From Tepidibacillus_B infernus (GTDB lineage Bacteria > Bacillota > Bacilli > Tepidibacillales > Tepidibacillaceae): a stretch of DNA of 64,000 nt. Numbering within the stretch: the first letter of the stretch is position 1; each line of letters opens with the position of its first letter. The position numbers and the translations under genes were made by a program. Shown one piece after another: positions 56,134-64,000 of this stretch. The notes under the pieces are model-generated. The model ran no database searches. It was not told the DNA's origin and was given only the letters and a program-made list of their open reading frames with translations. The stretch lies in NCBI RefSeq assembly GCF_048898065.1, contig NZ_JBLWFI010000002.1:62001-126000 (forward strand). Direction: 5' to 3'.

Positions 56134-57441
56134 ATGAAAAAATTATCAAATGCGACTGACACTAAAGAAGTTTCAGTGACTGTTTATAATGGCGGATTCG
56201 GTGCTGTAAAAGAAATACGTAGGGTAAATCTATCGGGAAGCGAAACAGAAGTGATTTTTGCCGATGTTGCACAGCAGATTGAAACGGATTCTCTCCTGGT
56301 GGAAGGTCTGAATATATTGGAGTTCAATTATGATTATGACTTGGTTGATAGGGATAAGCTCCTTAAAAAGTATATTGATAAGGAAGTATATTTAAAGGAC
56401 CGGAAGACCGGTGAAAAGAAAAGCTGCCGTCTTTTATCGGTTGAAGGCGCTGGAAGGTGTGTATTAGAAGATAATGATACAAAGGAAATATATATTGATG
56501 CTCAGGCGGAGATTGTTCTTCCGTCCCTACCATCAGGACTTATAGTAAAGCCTGCTCTTGTATGGAAGATTGGGAAGTCGACATCTGAAGATGTGAAGGT
56601 TTCCTATCTTAGTAAGGGCTTCAATTGGAATGCAAACTATGTCATAGAGATTTTAGAAAAAACTTTAAACATTGCTGGATGGGCAGAAATTGAAAATCAA
56701 AGTGGTACAACATTTGAAAACGCAAAAATAAAACTTATTGCCGGAGATGTCAATAGAATTCAAGATGATGATAGCTATGATATGGAAGATCGAATGTATA
56801 TTTTTGAGTCCTCTATAGCACCTCAGGCGGAGGAAAAAGCTTTCTTTGATTATCACATGTATACATTACTAAACCCCACAACACTGAAAGATAATCAGAC
56901 CAAGCAAATCAATATTTTAAATGGTCTAAATATACCATATAAAAAGTACTACAAGCTCAATATGAATGAAGAAAAGGCAAATGTAATTATTGAGTTTACA
57001 AATAAGAAAGAGTGTGGCTTGGGTTACGCCATGCCAAAGGGGGAAATTAAGCTGTATAAAGCTGATGAAGCCGACAATTCCCTTGAATTTATTGGTGAGG
57101 ACAGTATAGGGCACACCCCTAAGGATGAAGATATTAAGCTCACTATTGGGAATGCATTTGATATTACCTTTGATTTTACAGAAGTTGATAGGAAGAAAAT
57201 AAATGGATTTGAGCACTACAAATATGAGTGCATTATTAAGAACCATAAGGAAGAAGTTGCAGAAGTACATTTTGAACATTATGTCTGGGGTATATGGGAA
57301 ATAGTTTCTTCAACACATGAGTATTCAAAGAAAACATCAGGGCTTATTGAATTCTCTGTTAATGTACCGGCTAACGGCGAGATAAAGGTAGAATTTGAAT
57401 ATAAAATCGACCGGCGGACAGAGGTTATTGTTAAAAAGTAA
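56134..57441 (+). CDS. DUF4139 domain protein
   Basis: 435 residues; ATG after GGGAGGTGTAG. DUF4139 features: EVSVTVYNGGFGAVKEIRRV at the N-terminus, then the SYLSKGFNWNANYVIEI repeat region and a beta-rich C-terminus ending VPANGEIKVEFEYKIDRR. No signal peptide or membrane helix, so cytosolic. The role of the family is not known. It is directly after the WYL regulator and shares its operator-like motif, so it is a likely target. Confidence 0.82.
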   Translation: MKKLSNATDTKEVSVTVYNGGFGAVKEIRRVNLSGSETEVIFADVAQQIETDSLLVEGLNILEFNYDYDLVDRDKLLKKYIDKEVYLKDRKTGEKKSCRLLSVEGAGRCVLEDNDTKEIYIDAQAEIVLPSLPSGLIVKPALVWKIGKSTSEDVKVSYLSKGFNWNANYVIEILEKTLNIAGWAEIENQSGTTFENAKIKLIAGDVNRIQDDDSYDMEDRMYIFESSIAPQAEEKAFFDYHMYTLLNPTTLKDNQTKQINILNGLNIPYKKYYKLNMNEEKANVIIEFTNKKECGLGYAMPKGEIKLYKADEADNSLEFIGEDSIGHTPKDEDIKLTIGNAFDITFDFTEVDRKKINGFEHYKYECIIKNHKEEVAEVHFEHYVWGIWEIVSSTHEYSKKTSGLIEFSVNVPANGEIKVEFEYKIDRRTEVIVKK

Positions 57442-57472
57442 AATAGGATCATTTGGTAATGGGAGAAGAAAA

Positions 57473-57911
57473 ATGTCAGAAGAAGTTGGATCGGATTGGC
57501 AAGGAGCTTACAATACAAACGGCTGCCAGTATGGAAATTTGACCTACACCCAAGAGAATGCTGAACAACCAGCGAATGATCTGGAGACAAATAAAAATTG
57601 GAATTGGAACTTTAATTGGTATGAACATTTTTGGACACTCTACCGAAAGTGCATCCTCTGCTAATTTAGCGAGAACAGAAGTACGCTGGGGTGACTTAGA
57701 TATGGAGTGGGCTGCTTTATTTACCTGTTCCTTCTTGAGACATGATTCTGATCAGGAGTGGATTGATGAGATAGGGTCGATGCAAAATGGCGTTCACTTA
57801 ATACAAGGTTTTGCAACTACCATGTACATTGCTGATGGCCAGGGGCAAACTTACTATGACCACTTTACCGGCTCCGGTGTGTTCACATGTGGAGTCGGAT
57901 GTATTGCTTAA
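57473..57911 (+). pseudogene. DUF6345-like protein, frameshifted
   Basis: ATG after GGGAGAAG. The first frame (EEVGSDWQGAYNTNGCQYGN, KNWNWNFNWYEHFW) ends early. After about 57635 a different frame resumes (STESASSANLARTEVRWGDL, WAALFTCSFLRHDSDQEW, GVHLIQGFATTMYIADGQG) to 57911. The pattern of a Trp-Gly-Asp stretch, then an LxxCS/C core and an HLxxGF strand, resembles DUF6345. The assignment is tentative. A short deletion at the junction is likely. Confidence 0.5.
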
Positions 57912-58015
57912 AAGCAAGACTTTATTTTAAATTAATAAAGGCTTGTTTTTTTTTCATGGGGAGAAATAGAAAAAACATTAAGAAAAATAACAAAAAACAT
58001 TTAGAAATAAATAGG

Positions 58016-58345
58016 GTTTTATCATTCTTTATAGAATTTAAACTACAAGGTATTAGAAGTACCAATAAGTAATAGCTTGAAACCTATTATAGGTATAAAT
58101 GAGTCAGGAAAAACCTCAATTCTTAAGGCTATCTTGGTAAAGGTAGAACAAGTCTAGCAGATGATGAAGGTGAACTAGAGTTACTTTTGAACTTTACAGA
58201 AGATGAGGAGTACTTCAACTTCGAGTTTAATATTGTGGAAAAATCAGCAACTGGTATTGACAATCTTAAATCTGCAATTATTTTTCTGTATTTTATTGAA
58301 AATGAAACAATAAACAACACAAGAACTTCAGCTAACACTATGTTC
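58016..58345 (+). pseudogene. AAA/OLD-type ATPase N-terminal remnant
   Basis: Fragments in two frames: IEFKLQGIRSTNK, then LKPIIGINESGKTSILKAI with a clear Walker A (GINESGKTS) typical of RecF/OLD-type ATPases, then ELELLLNFTEDEEYFNFEFN-like acidic sequence up to about 58345. The remainder of the protein is missing. A small GGGGC-ATAC-GCCCC hairpin (58353-58366) separates it from hscC. Possibly a lost defence gene. Confidence 0.55.
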
Positions 58346-58403
58346 ACGCATCGGGGCATACGCCCCTTGGTCGCCGGAAGCGGAAGGGGGAGAAGAAATT
58401 ATA

Positions 58404-60104
58404 ATGACAACAATAGGTATTGATTTGGGAACAACAAACAGCCTTGTATCTTATTGGAGTGACAATGGCCCAGTCATTATACCAAATGTACTTGGTTCTA
58501 ATCTCACACCATCAGTAGTCAGCATTGATGAAAATAATGAAATACTTATAGGGGAAATTGCCAAAGAACGTCTAATTACTCATCCACATTTAACGGTTTC
58601 TAATTTTAAAAGATATATGGGAACCGAAAAACGATTTAATTTAGGCAATTATACTTTTTCACCAGAAGAACTATCCTCATTTATACTAAAATCTCTAAAA
58701 GCAGATGCTGAAGCTTTTTTGGGACATGAAGTACAGGAAGCGGTTATTAGTGTTCCCGCATATTTTAATGATGCACAAAGAAAAGCAACAAAAAGATCGG
58801 CAGAGCTTGCTGGATTAAAGGTGGAGCGTTTGATTAGTGAGCCTACTGCAGCAGCTATATCTTATGGACTTCACCAAGAAGAATCAGAAACCAAATTTAT
58901 TGTCTTTGATTTAGGTGGTGGAACCTTTGATGTTTCTATTTTAGAAATGTTTGAAGGGGTAATGGAGGTAAAATCAATATCCGGGGATAATTTTCTTGGC
59001 GGAGAAGATTTTACCAATCTTCTTGTCTCTTATTTTATAGATAGTGAGAAAATTGATGTTCAGTTCCTAAATGAAAAGGCACGGTCAGCTCTTTATAAAC
59101 AGGCGGAACTTTGCAAACGTGATCTTAGTAAGGATAACGTTGGAAAAATGAGTCTAACTCTGGAAGAAAAAACTTATGAAAAAACGATAAGTCGAGCTGA
59201 TTTTGAAAAACTAGCAAGCCAACTTTTATTAAGAATACGTCATCCTATTGAGCGTGCATTAAGAGATGCCTCACTTACACCGAAGGAACTAGACGCAGTA
59301 ATCCTTATTGGTGGAGCAACCCGAATGTCGGTAATTAAGTTAGCAGTGAGCAGAATGTTTGGGAAGCTACCCTATTCTAATATCAATCCAGATGAAGCAG
59401 TTGCTTTGGGAGCTGCGATTCAAGCTGCCTTAAAAGAGAGAAATGAAGCATTAAATGAGATTATATTAACTGATGTTTGCCCATATACACTTGGAGTAGA
59501 GATTGTAAAAGAAATAGAAAGAGATAAGTTCGAGCCTGGATATTTTTTACCGATTATAGAGCGTAACACACCGATTCCTGTAAGCCGGGTAGAACGTCTT
59601 TTCACAATAAAAGATAATCAGACATCAATACGTGTTGAAATCTATCAAGGAGAAAGTCGTCGTGTAGAAGGCAATATTAAATTAGGAGAATTAGATATTA
59701 AAGTTCCGCCTGCTGAGGCAGGAAAAGAAATGATTGATGTTCGTTACACCTATGATATAAATGGAATATTAGAAGTTGAGGTAACTGTTATCAGTAATGG
59801 AATGAAGAATCGGGTTGTAATTGAAAAAAGTCCAGGAAGTATGTCGAAGGAAGAAATAGAAGAGAGATTAAACCTTTTGAAAGATATTAAAATCCATCCT
59901 AGGGACAAAATGGAAAACAGGCTACTTCTTGCTAAAGGGGAACGCCTATATGAAGAATCCTTGGGTGAAAAACGTGAGTATATAGGTGAATTACTGCAAA
60001 AGTTTGAAAATGTTCTTTCTCGTCAAAATGAGAGAGAAATTAAGAAAATGGCTAAAGAGATTAAAGATAAGTTTGAACAAATGGATGGGTGGCTTGATTA
60101 TTAA
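58404..60104 (+). CDS. hscC: Hsp70-family chaperone, HscC type
   Basis: 566 residues; ATG after GGGGGAGAAGAAATTATA. All Hsp70 ATPase motifs are present: IGIDLGTTNSLVSYW, VISVPAYFNDAQRKATKRSA, ISEPTAAAISYG, FDLGGGTFDVSILE and ILIGGATRMSVIK. The substrate-binding domain is shortened (ends at 566), as in HscC rather than DnaK (about 610-640). It overlaps the J-protein gene by one base (TAATG), so this is a dedicated chaperone pair. Client unknown. Confidence 0.92.
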   Translation: MTTIGIDLGTTNSLVSYWSDNGPVIIPNVLGSNLTPSVVSIDENNEILIGEIAKERLITHPHLTVSNFKRYMGTEKRFNLGNYTFSPEELSSFILKSLKADAEAFLGHEVQEAVISVPAYFNDAQRKATKRSAELAGLKVERLISEPTAAAISYGLHQEESETKFIVFDLGGGTFDVSILEMFEGVMEVKSISGDNFLGGEDFTNLLVSYFIDSEKIDVQFLNEKARSALYKQAELCKRDLSKDNVGKMSLTLEEKTYEKTISRADFEKLASQLLLRIRHPIERALRDASLTPKELDAVILIGGATRMSVIKLAVSRMFGKLPYSNINPDEAVALGAAIQAALKERNEALNEIILTDVCPYTLGVEIVKEIERDKFEPGYFLPIIERNTPIPVSRVERLFTIKDNQTSIRVEIYQGESRRVEGNIKLGELDIKVPPAEAGKEMIDVRYTYDINGILEVEVTVISNGMKNRVVIEKSPGSMSKEEIEERLNLLKDIKIHPRDKMENRLLLAKGERLYEESLGEKREYIGELLQKFENVLSRQNEREIKKMAKEIKDKFEQMDGWLDY

Positions 60105-61465
60105 TGAATTTTTGGGGTATTTTAGAAATTAATCCTACTGATGAAATTTCTGTAATAAAAAAAGCATATGCAAAAAAATTAAAAATATATCATCCTGAGG
60201 ATAATCCACAAGGGTTTCAAAAGTTGAGAGAAGCTTATGATCGTGCTTTACAGTATGCAGAGAATTTTAAACTTCATAAAACAATAGATACCGAAAATAC
60301 CGGTTTGATAACAGAAAAAAATATCCCAGAAAATATTTTTAGTAATCCTATTACTGTTGATCTTTTTGATGATTTTATTGATGAAAACCCTAAGCATGAA
60401 CAGGCTGTTCATGCTTTTATGCAAAAAGTAGAAGCTTTATATCATGATTTCTTCTCTCGCATTCAGGAAGAGAATTGGAAAGAACTTCTGAATGATGAGG
60501 GAATGTGGGATCTTAACCATAGACAATTTTTAAACAGGGAAATGTTAGTGTTTTTAATGGATCACCACCATTTCCCCAAAAATATATGGCAACTTTTCAA
60601 TAGAAATTTTAATTGGATCGAGCTGGAAAATGATCTCTATGATGGATATCCGGAAACATTTATTGACTATCTTTTTAAACAGATAAGTCAAGATAGAGGG
60701 CTCCGCTATTCCTATTTTAAAGAGAATCAGCAAATTGATTATGAAGAATATTTAAATTATAGAGAAAATGCATTCATGGCACTCCTTGAAAAAAATTATA
60801 AAAGTGCTGAGCACTACATATCACTTGCCTATGAAATCTTTCCTAAGGATCCTGAATTACTTTGTATGAAGGGAGAATATTATTTAGGTATAAAAAAGAA
60901 GAGAAAGGCAGCTGCAGTATTTCGAGATGCAATTCGGATCAATCCCGATGATATGGAAGTGTATTTCTATCAAGCAGAAATACTGTATAACTATAATAAA
61001 ACCTTTCAAGCTATTAAGCTATGTAAGTATATTCTATCTCGTAGATCTAACGATTTAGAAGTAAGTATGCTTCTAGCTAAATTATATTTTAAACTCAGAT
61101 GGTGGCATAAGGCTAAAAAACTGTTCTTAAGTAATTTGAAAATAAATTCTTCTAATATGGAAGCCAAAAACTATCTTAGACATATCGCTGATAAATTTGA
61201 ATTAAAATTAAAAATTCAACCTTTAAATTTAAAGTTAAGATCCGAGCTAAAGAAAATATATGTAGAACTAGGGGAAACAGAGAAGATAAACAATTTGAAA
61301 ATAACACCAATGGGCGTATTAAAAAGGTTATATCATCTATTTAAAATAATTATGTATACGTTTATAATTTTAATTGGTATATATATTGCTTTTAAATCCT
61401 TTTTTATTCTAGCTTATTTGATCATACGGTTAATTGGCGAACTATATAAACAGTTAAGAAAGTAG
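60104..61465 (+). CDS. J-domain/TPR membrane protein with HPE instead of HPD
   Basis: 453 residues. The N-terminal J-domain (FWGILEINPTDEISVIKKAY; IYHPEDNPQGFQKLREAYDR) carries His-Pro-Glu at 30-32 in place of HPD. Residues about 220-400 are tetratricopeptide-like repeats (ENAFMALLEKNYKSAEHYIS; AAAVFRDAIRINPDDMEVYF). A C-terminal membrane helix (IIMYTFIILIGIYIAFKSFF) would tether it to the inner face of the membrane. The layout is like DjlC/YbeV of E. coli, the HscC partner. The D-to-E change is conservative but usually weakens Hsp70 stimulation. Confidence 0.85.
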   Translation: MNFWGILEINPTDEISVIKKAYAKKLKIYHPEDNPQGFQKLREAYDRALQYAENFKLHKTIDTENTGLITEKNIPENIFSNPITVDLFDDFIDENPKHEQAVHAFMQKVEALYHDFFSRIQEENWKELLNDEGMWDLNHRQFLNREMLVFLMDHHHFPKNIWQLFNRNFNWIELENDLYDGYPETFIDYLFKQISQDRGLRYSYFKENQQIDYEEYLNYRENAFMALLEKNYKSAEHYISLAYEIFPKDPELLCMKGEYYLGIKKKRKAAAVFRDAIRINPDDMEVYFYQAEILYNYNKTFQAIKLCKYILSRRSNDLEVSMLLAKLYFKLRWWHKAKKLFLSNLKINSSNMEAKNYLRHIADKFELKLKIQPLNLKLRSELKKIYVELGETEKINNLKITPMGVLKRLYHLFKIIMYTFIILIGIYIAFKSFFILAYLIIRLIGELYKQLRK

Positions 61466-61692
61466 TGGAGAATGATTTTGCAGAGGATAATTATTTAAAG
61501 CTTCATGTAAAAAAAGTTTTTAAGACCAGATATGATTTTGAACTATTTTCAGAAACGATTGTCGATATTAACGAATATGAAAAATTAAAGGCTTCGCTGA
61601 AGCTGATGTCACAGCTTGTCCAGGGAGAGTTGGCTGGAAAAGAAAAAGGATGGATGACTATCGAGGAAGTGGAAGCAGAATTGGGTATCTGA
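61465..61692 (+). pseudogene. Truncated Phd/YefM antitoxin copy
   Basis: 61573-61689 encodes the last 39 residues of the antitoxin at 44291-44545 with a single amino-acid change (Ala to Val), while many third positions differ. The upstream part of the frame (ENDFAEDNYLKLHVKKVFKT) is unrelated. The DNA-binding half and the toxin gene are missing. Confidence 0.75.
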
Positions 61693-61821
61693 GCATCCTG
61701 GCATACCCCAAAGTATAGTTGCTGTACATATCTTATTTTACTATTGTAGATCCCTTTTGGAAATTAATCTCTTCTCTTTATCTGATAGTGAACTGTTTAG
61801 CTAGAATAGTCTATAACCTAG

Positions 61822-62109
61822 AAAACCCCGTCTGAGTTCACTAAAATTGCATCTACTGCTGATTTAGATAAATATCTGGATAGCTTCCGTATTCTTTTTG
61901 CGTATCATTCTGGGAAAATAGAGAATGACGAAGATAAGCGGATATATTATGAGTGCCTGCAAAAATATGATGAAACTAAGGATCTAAACCCTTTGTATGA
62001 GTTTTTCAAGTATGAAACGGAAAAAACATGGGAAAAGGCGTTGGAACTTGCCAATGGCATAAATCAGGAGCGCAAAGGCTTGTCAGAATTAGAGGATAAA
62101 CTTTTTTAG
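61822..62109 (+). pseudogene. Fic-family protein with catalytic core deleted
   Basis: EFTKIASTADLDKYLDSFRI, LFAYHSGKIEN is the N-terminal region of Fic proteins. It joins in frame to DKRIYYECLQKYDETKDLNP, LYEFFKYETEKTWEKAL, the C-terminal region. The whole HPFxxGNGR core between them is absent. Fic enzymes AMPylate proteins; this remnant cannot. No start codon remains. Confidence 0.68.
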
Positions 62110-62121
62110 GGGTGAAGCGTG

Positions 62122-62351
62122 TTGGAGAAGAAAATAAAGGAACTTACCCTTTTGCTTATGTATCTTACTTCATGGAACGAAGATATAGGACTCGGTGAAG
62201 TTACAAGCACATGGAAAGATATCCCTTTGATACAATTAACGAATTAACAGATGAAGGCTTGATTTATGGAAGTCATCGTTCAAAGTCAGTGTCTTTTACT
62301 GATGAAGGAATCAAGGCAGCAGAAGAATTAGTAAGGAAATATTTGAAATAA
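62122..62351 (+). pseudogene. DUF6429-like protein, one-base frameshift
   Basis: Starting LEKKIKELTLLLMYLTSWNE and, after a frame change near 62217, continuing INELTDEGLIYGSHRSKSVS and TDEGIKAAEELVRKYL to 62351. It matches the small DUF6429-type proteins found next to Fic or transposon genes. GTG at 62119 is an alternative start. Confidence 0.6.
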
Positions 62352-62470
62352 TCTATTTACCCAATTAAAATGTAATTGATATAATAAAGTAAAATGGGGA
62401 AAATTTATGAAAGCGTTGACACTGTCTAAAAGTGAAGGTATACTCTCATCTTTGACAGTTAAAAACTATA

Positions 62471-62514
62471 AAAAGCTTGAAACCCCTGTATTTGCAATGG
62501 GTTCAAGCTTTTTT
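62471..62514 (-). terminator. Terminator at the end of second IS1634-type element
   Basis: AAAAGCTTGAAACCC (62471-62485) pairs with GGGTTCAAGCTTTT (62499-62512) with one bulge, T-rich on the plus side and A/T-rich on the other. It lies 28 bp beyond the transposase stop. Confidence 0.7.
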
Positions 62515-62541
62515 TGTATTCTAAAAAAGTGAGTAATTTTT

Positions 62542-63999
62542 TTATTTTTTAGTCGTGCTCAAAATTTTTTTCATCTGTGTCTTTTTGATAATCTCGTAAT
62601 CTGTTCGAAAGCCAAAAGTCTCATGCAGCGTATCTGTAAAATCAGTTCTTGTGTAGGTTGGTATATATCCCTCGCCCTTGATCTCATAGAAATTCATGTC
62701 TCTCAATCCGTTGACGATTTCACTGCATGTAAATTTATCTCCTAGTTTCTTTTCCAATAATCGATAAATGATGAGTGACATAAAACAGGTTGTAAAATGT
62801 GCTTTAATTCTATCCTCGCGACTTAAGTACACAGGTCGGGCTTTAAACTCGCTTTTCATGATCCGGAAACATTCTTCAATCTCCCAGCGTCGCTGGTTAA
62901 TCCGTATGATTTCCTGAGCACTACCTTCGAGGTTCGTACAAACGGCATAAAATCCGTCATAGGCTTCTTCGGCAACGATGGTTTCGTTATTTAATTCATA
63001 GAGTTCATTGTCCGCTATTTCGCCATCAGAAGTACAGCTGGTTTTCTTAATAAAACGTTTATAGTCGTTCTGATTGCTTTTGGAAATTTTAGTTGGGTTC
63101 GAATCGAGTAATTTCTGAGCACGTTCGATTTGTGAATTACGAATTTGTCGTTGATAGTTTTTGTACTTAATGGAATAAGTGACAATCAGTTTTTGTTCTA
63201 GGCCGTTTTCTTTAATCCAGCGTTCTTTAAAGAAGTATTTGTCTTTATAAATTTCCTCGTCAAGCTGGGTGATATCATAAGTTTTATCATGATCTACAAG
63301 GCGCCAGCCTTTTGAATCAAGAGCCCATTCTTTTAGATGCTTTTTTAGCTTTTTAATCGATTGGGTTGTGATAAATGCGCGTTCGCCTTCGTTGTTGAAC
63401 CTTCTGTTCTTTTCAGAAGCCAGACCGGCATCTGTACAGACAACAAATTTGGAAAGTTTGAAATCAGAAAGTATTTTTTTCTCTAAGGGTTTAAGCGTAA
63501 TCTGTTCATTTGTGTTGCCGTTATTGAGACTAAAAGCAAGAGGAATGCCATCTCCGTCCATGAACAGCTCCATTTGGATGATCGGGTTCGGTCGATGTTC
63601 TTTTGAAGCGCCATACTGTTTAAGGCCATCTTCTTGTTCAATTTCAAAGAAATAATTGGTACAGTCATAATAGAGAATACCCGTGTTTCTCTTTGAAATT
63701 TTGAGACTGTTTCTATAAAGAGAAGACTGAATGAAGTCCATTTCTTTGGAAATGACTTCAAGCGCTCTGTACACATGCTGCAATTCAAAGTCAGTTTGTT
63801 CAATGAACTTTGAGGAATGCTTATAGGTAGCGAGTTTGGAAGAAGGAAAAAGGATCCGTCCGTAAAGGAGCCGTGAGAAGATAGCATTCAGGTCAAAAGA
63901 GAACTTATATTTTTTTGATATCTCAGCGGAACCCTTGTGAAGATTAAGTTCGTGATAGATTTGCTGGAAAAAAAGATAACCGCCATTGAAGAAGTGTTG
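62542..63999 (-). CDS. IS1634-family transposase, partial at window end
   Basis: 486 codons visible; the frame is open to the window edge (QHFFNGGYLFFQQIYHELNL at the start), so the N-terminus lies outside. DDE motifs: LYYDCTNYFFEIE (Asp), VVCTDAGLAS (Asp) and NQRRWEIEECFRIMKSEFKA (Glu). It is clearly distinct from the transposase at 34024, so two different IS1634 lineages are present. No break is seen in the visible part. Confidence 0.9.
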   Translation of the reverse strand, partial: QHFFNGGYLFFQQIYHELNLHKGSAEISKKYKFSFDLNAIFSRLLYGRILFPSSKLATYKHSSKFIEQTDFELQHVYRALEVISKEMDFIQSSLYRNSLKISKRNTGILYYDCTNYFFEIEQEDGLKQYGASKEHRPNPIIQMELFMDGDGIPLAFSLNNGNTNEQITLKPLEKKILSDFKLSKFVVCTDAGLASEKNRRFNNEGERAFITTQSIKKLKKHLKEWALDSKGWRLVDHDKTYDITQLDEEIYKDKYFFKERWIKENGLEQKLIVTYSIKYKNYQRQIRNSQIERAQKLLDSNPTKISKSNQNDYKRFIKKTSCTSDGEIADNELYELNNETIVAEEAYDGFYAVCTNLEGSAQEIIRINQRRWEIEECFRIMKSEFKARPVYLSREDRIKAHFTTCFMSLIIYRLLEKKLGDKFTCSEIVNGLRDMNFYEIKGEGYIPTYTRTDFTDTLHETFGFRTDYEIIKKTQMKKILSTTKK

Positions 64000-64000
64000 T

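Overview
The window is an accessory region from a low-GC Gram-positive bacterium (Bacillota). Strong AGGAGG-type ribosome binding sites, an S-layer-homology protein, a LytR-CpsA-Psr protein, and Clostridia-like IS110/IS1634 transposases, toxin-antitoxin pairs and an AdhR-type MerR regulator support this. No rRNA, tRNA or CRISPR array was seen. Many genes are broken. Two 10-base N gaps, one next to a 127-bp exact duplication, show a draft assembly, so some breaks may be sequence or assembly error rather than decay.

Region A (about 247-24527) looks like an integrated mobile element. A large serine recombinase pseudogene lies at its left edge and reads through a 15-bp sequence that recurs at 24513-24527. 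Inside are an Xre regulator, a possible rolling-circle Rep protein followed by a cluster of strong hairpins, a leftward block of small genes with RadC and an ArdA-type antirestriction protein, a second Xre regulator, a damaged set of surface genes (SLH/beta-propeller, ankyrin, zinc-ribbon LCP), a four-gene type III restriction-modification locus (helicase, DUF4391, Mod, Res), and an ImmA/IrrE + DUF4411 toxin-antitoxin pair. The element thus carries both restriction and antirestriction genes.

Region B (24528-29055) is a second insert. It is closed by a third copy of the 11-bp core and holds one gene of clearly higher GC content: a HigA-type HTH fused to a very long C-terminal region, broken by three frameshifts and one amber codon.

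Region C (29056-46430) is AT-rich: a decayed MerR gene, a DUF2975/Xre/DUF4153 membrane operon, a decayed Xre/ImmA/PIN locus, an IS1634-type transposase split by assembly gaps, then a large two-gene unit (935-aa unknown protein + about 1583-aa DUF1998-type DEAD-box helicase) preceded by a Phd/HARE-HTH regulator with 12-bp repeats and followed by a RelBE/ParDE pair. The two-gene unit is the best candidate for an uncharacterised defence system. A DUF4238 remnant and a compact structured-RNA or MITE-like candidate follow.

Region D (46331-52905) is an aldehyde/electrophile-response (AdhR-like) cluster: two MerR-type promoters with 19-bp spacers and identical operators, an Fe-alcohol dehydrogenase, a MerR regulator, a cupin remnant and aldo-keto reductases. 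Two identical 1645-bp IS110 copies each sit between a Shine-Dalgarno sequence and the start codon of a cluster gene.

Region E (52977-64000) holds the remains of a type I restriction locus (hsdM, rhuM, hsdS), a WYL regulator and DUF4139 gene sharing an operator-like motif, DUF6345-like and AAA-ATPase remnants, an intact HscC-type Hsp70 with an overlapping J-domain/TPR membrane partner, remnants of an antitoxin, a Fic protein and a DUF6429-like protein, and an IS1634-type transposase running off the end.
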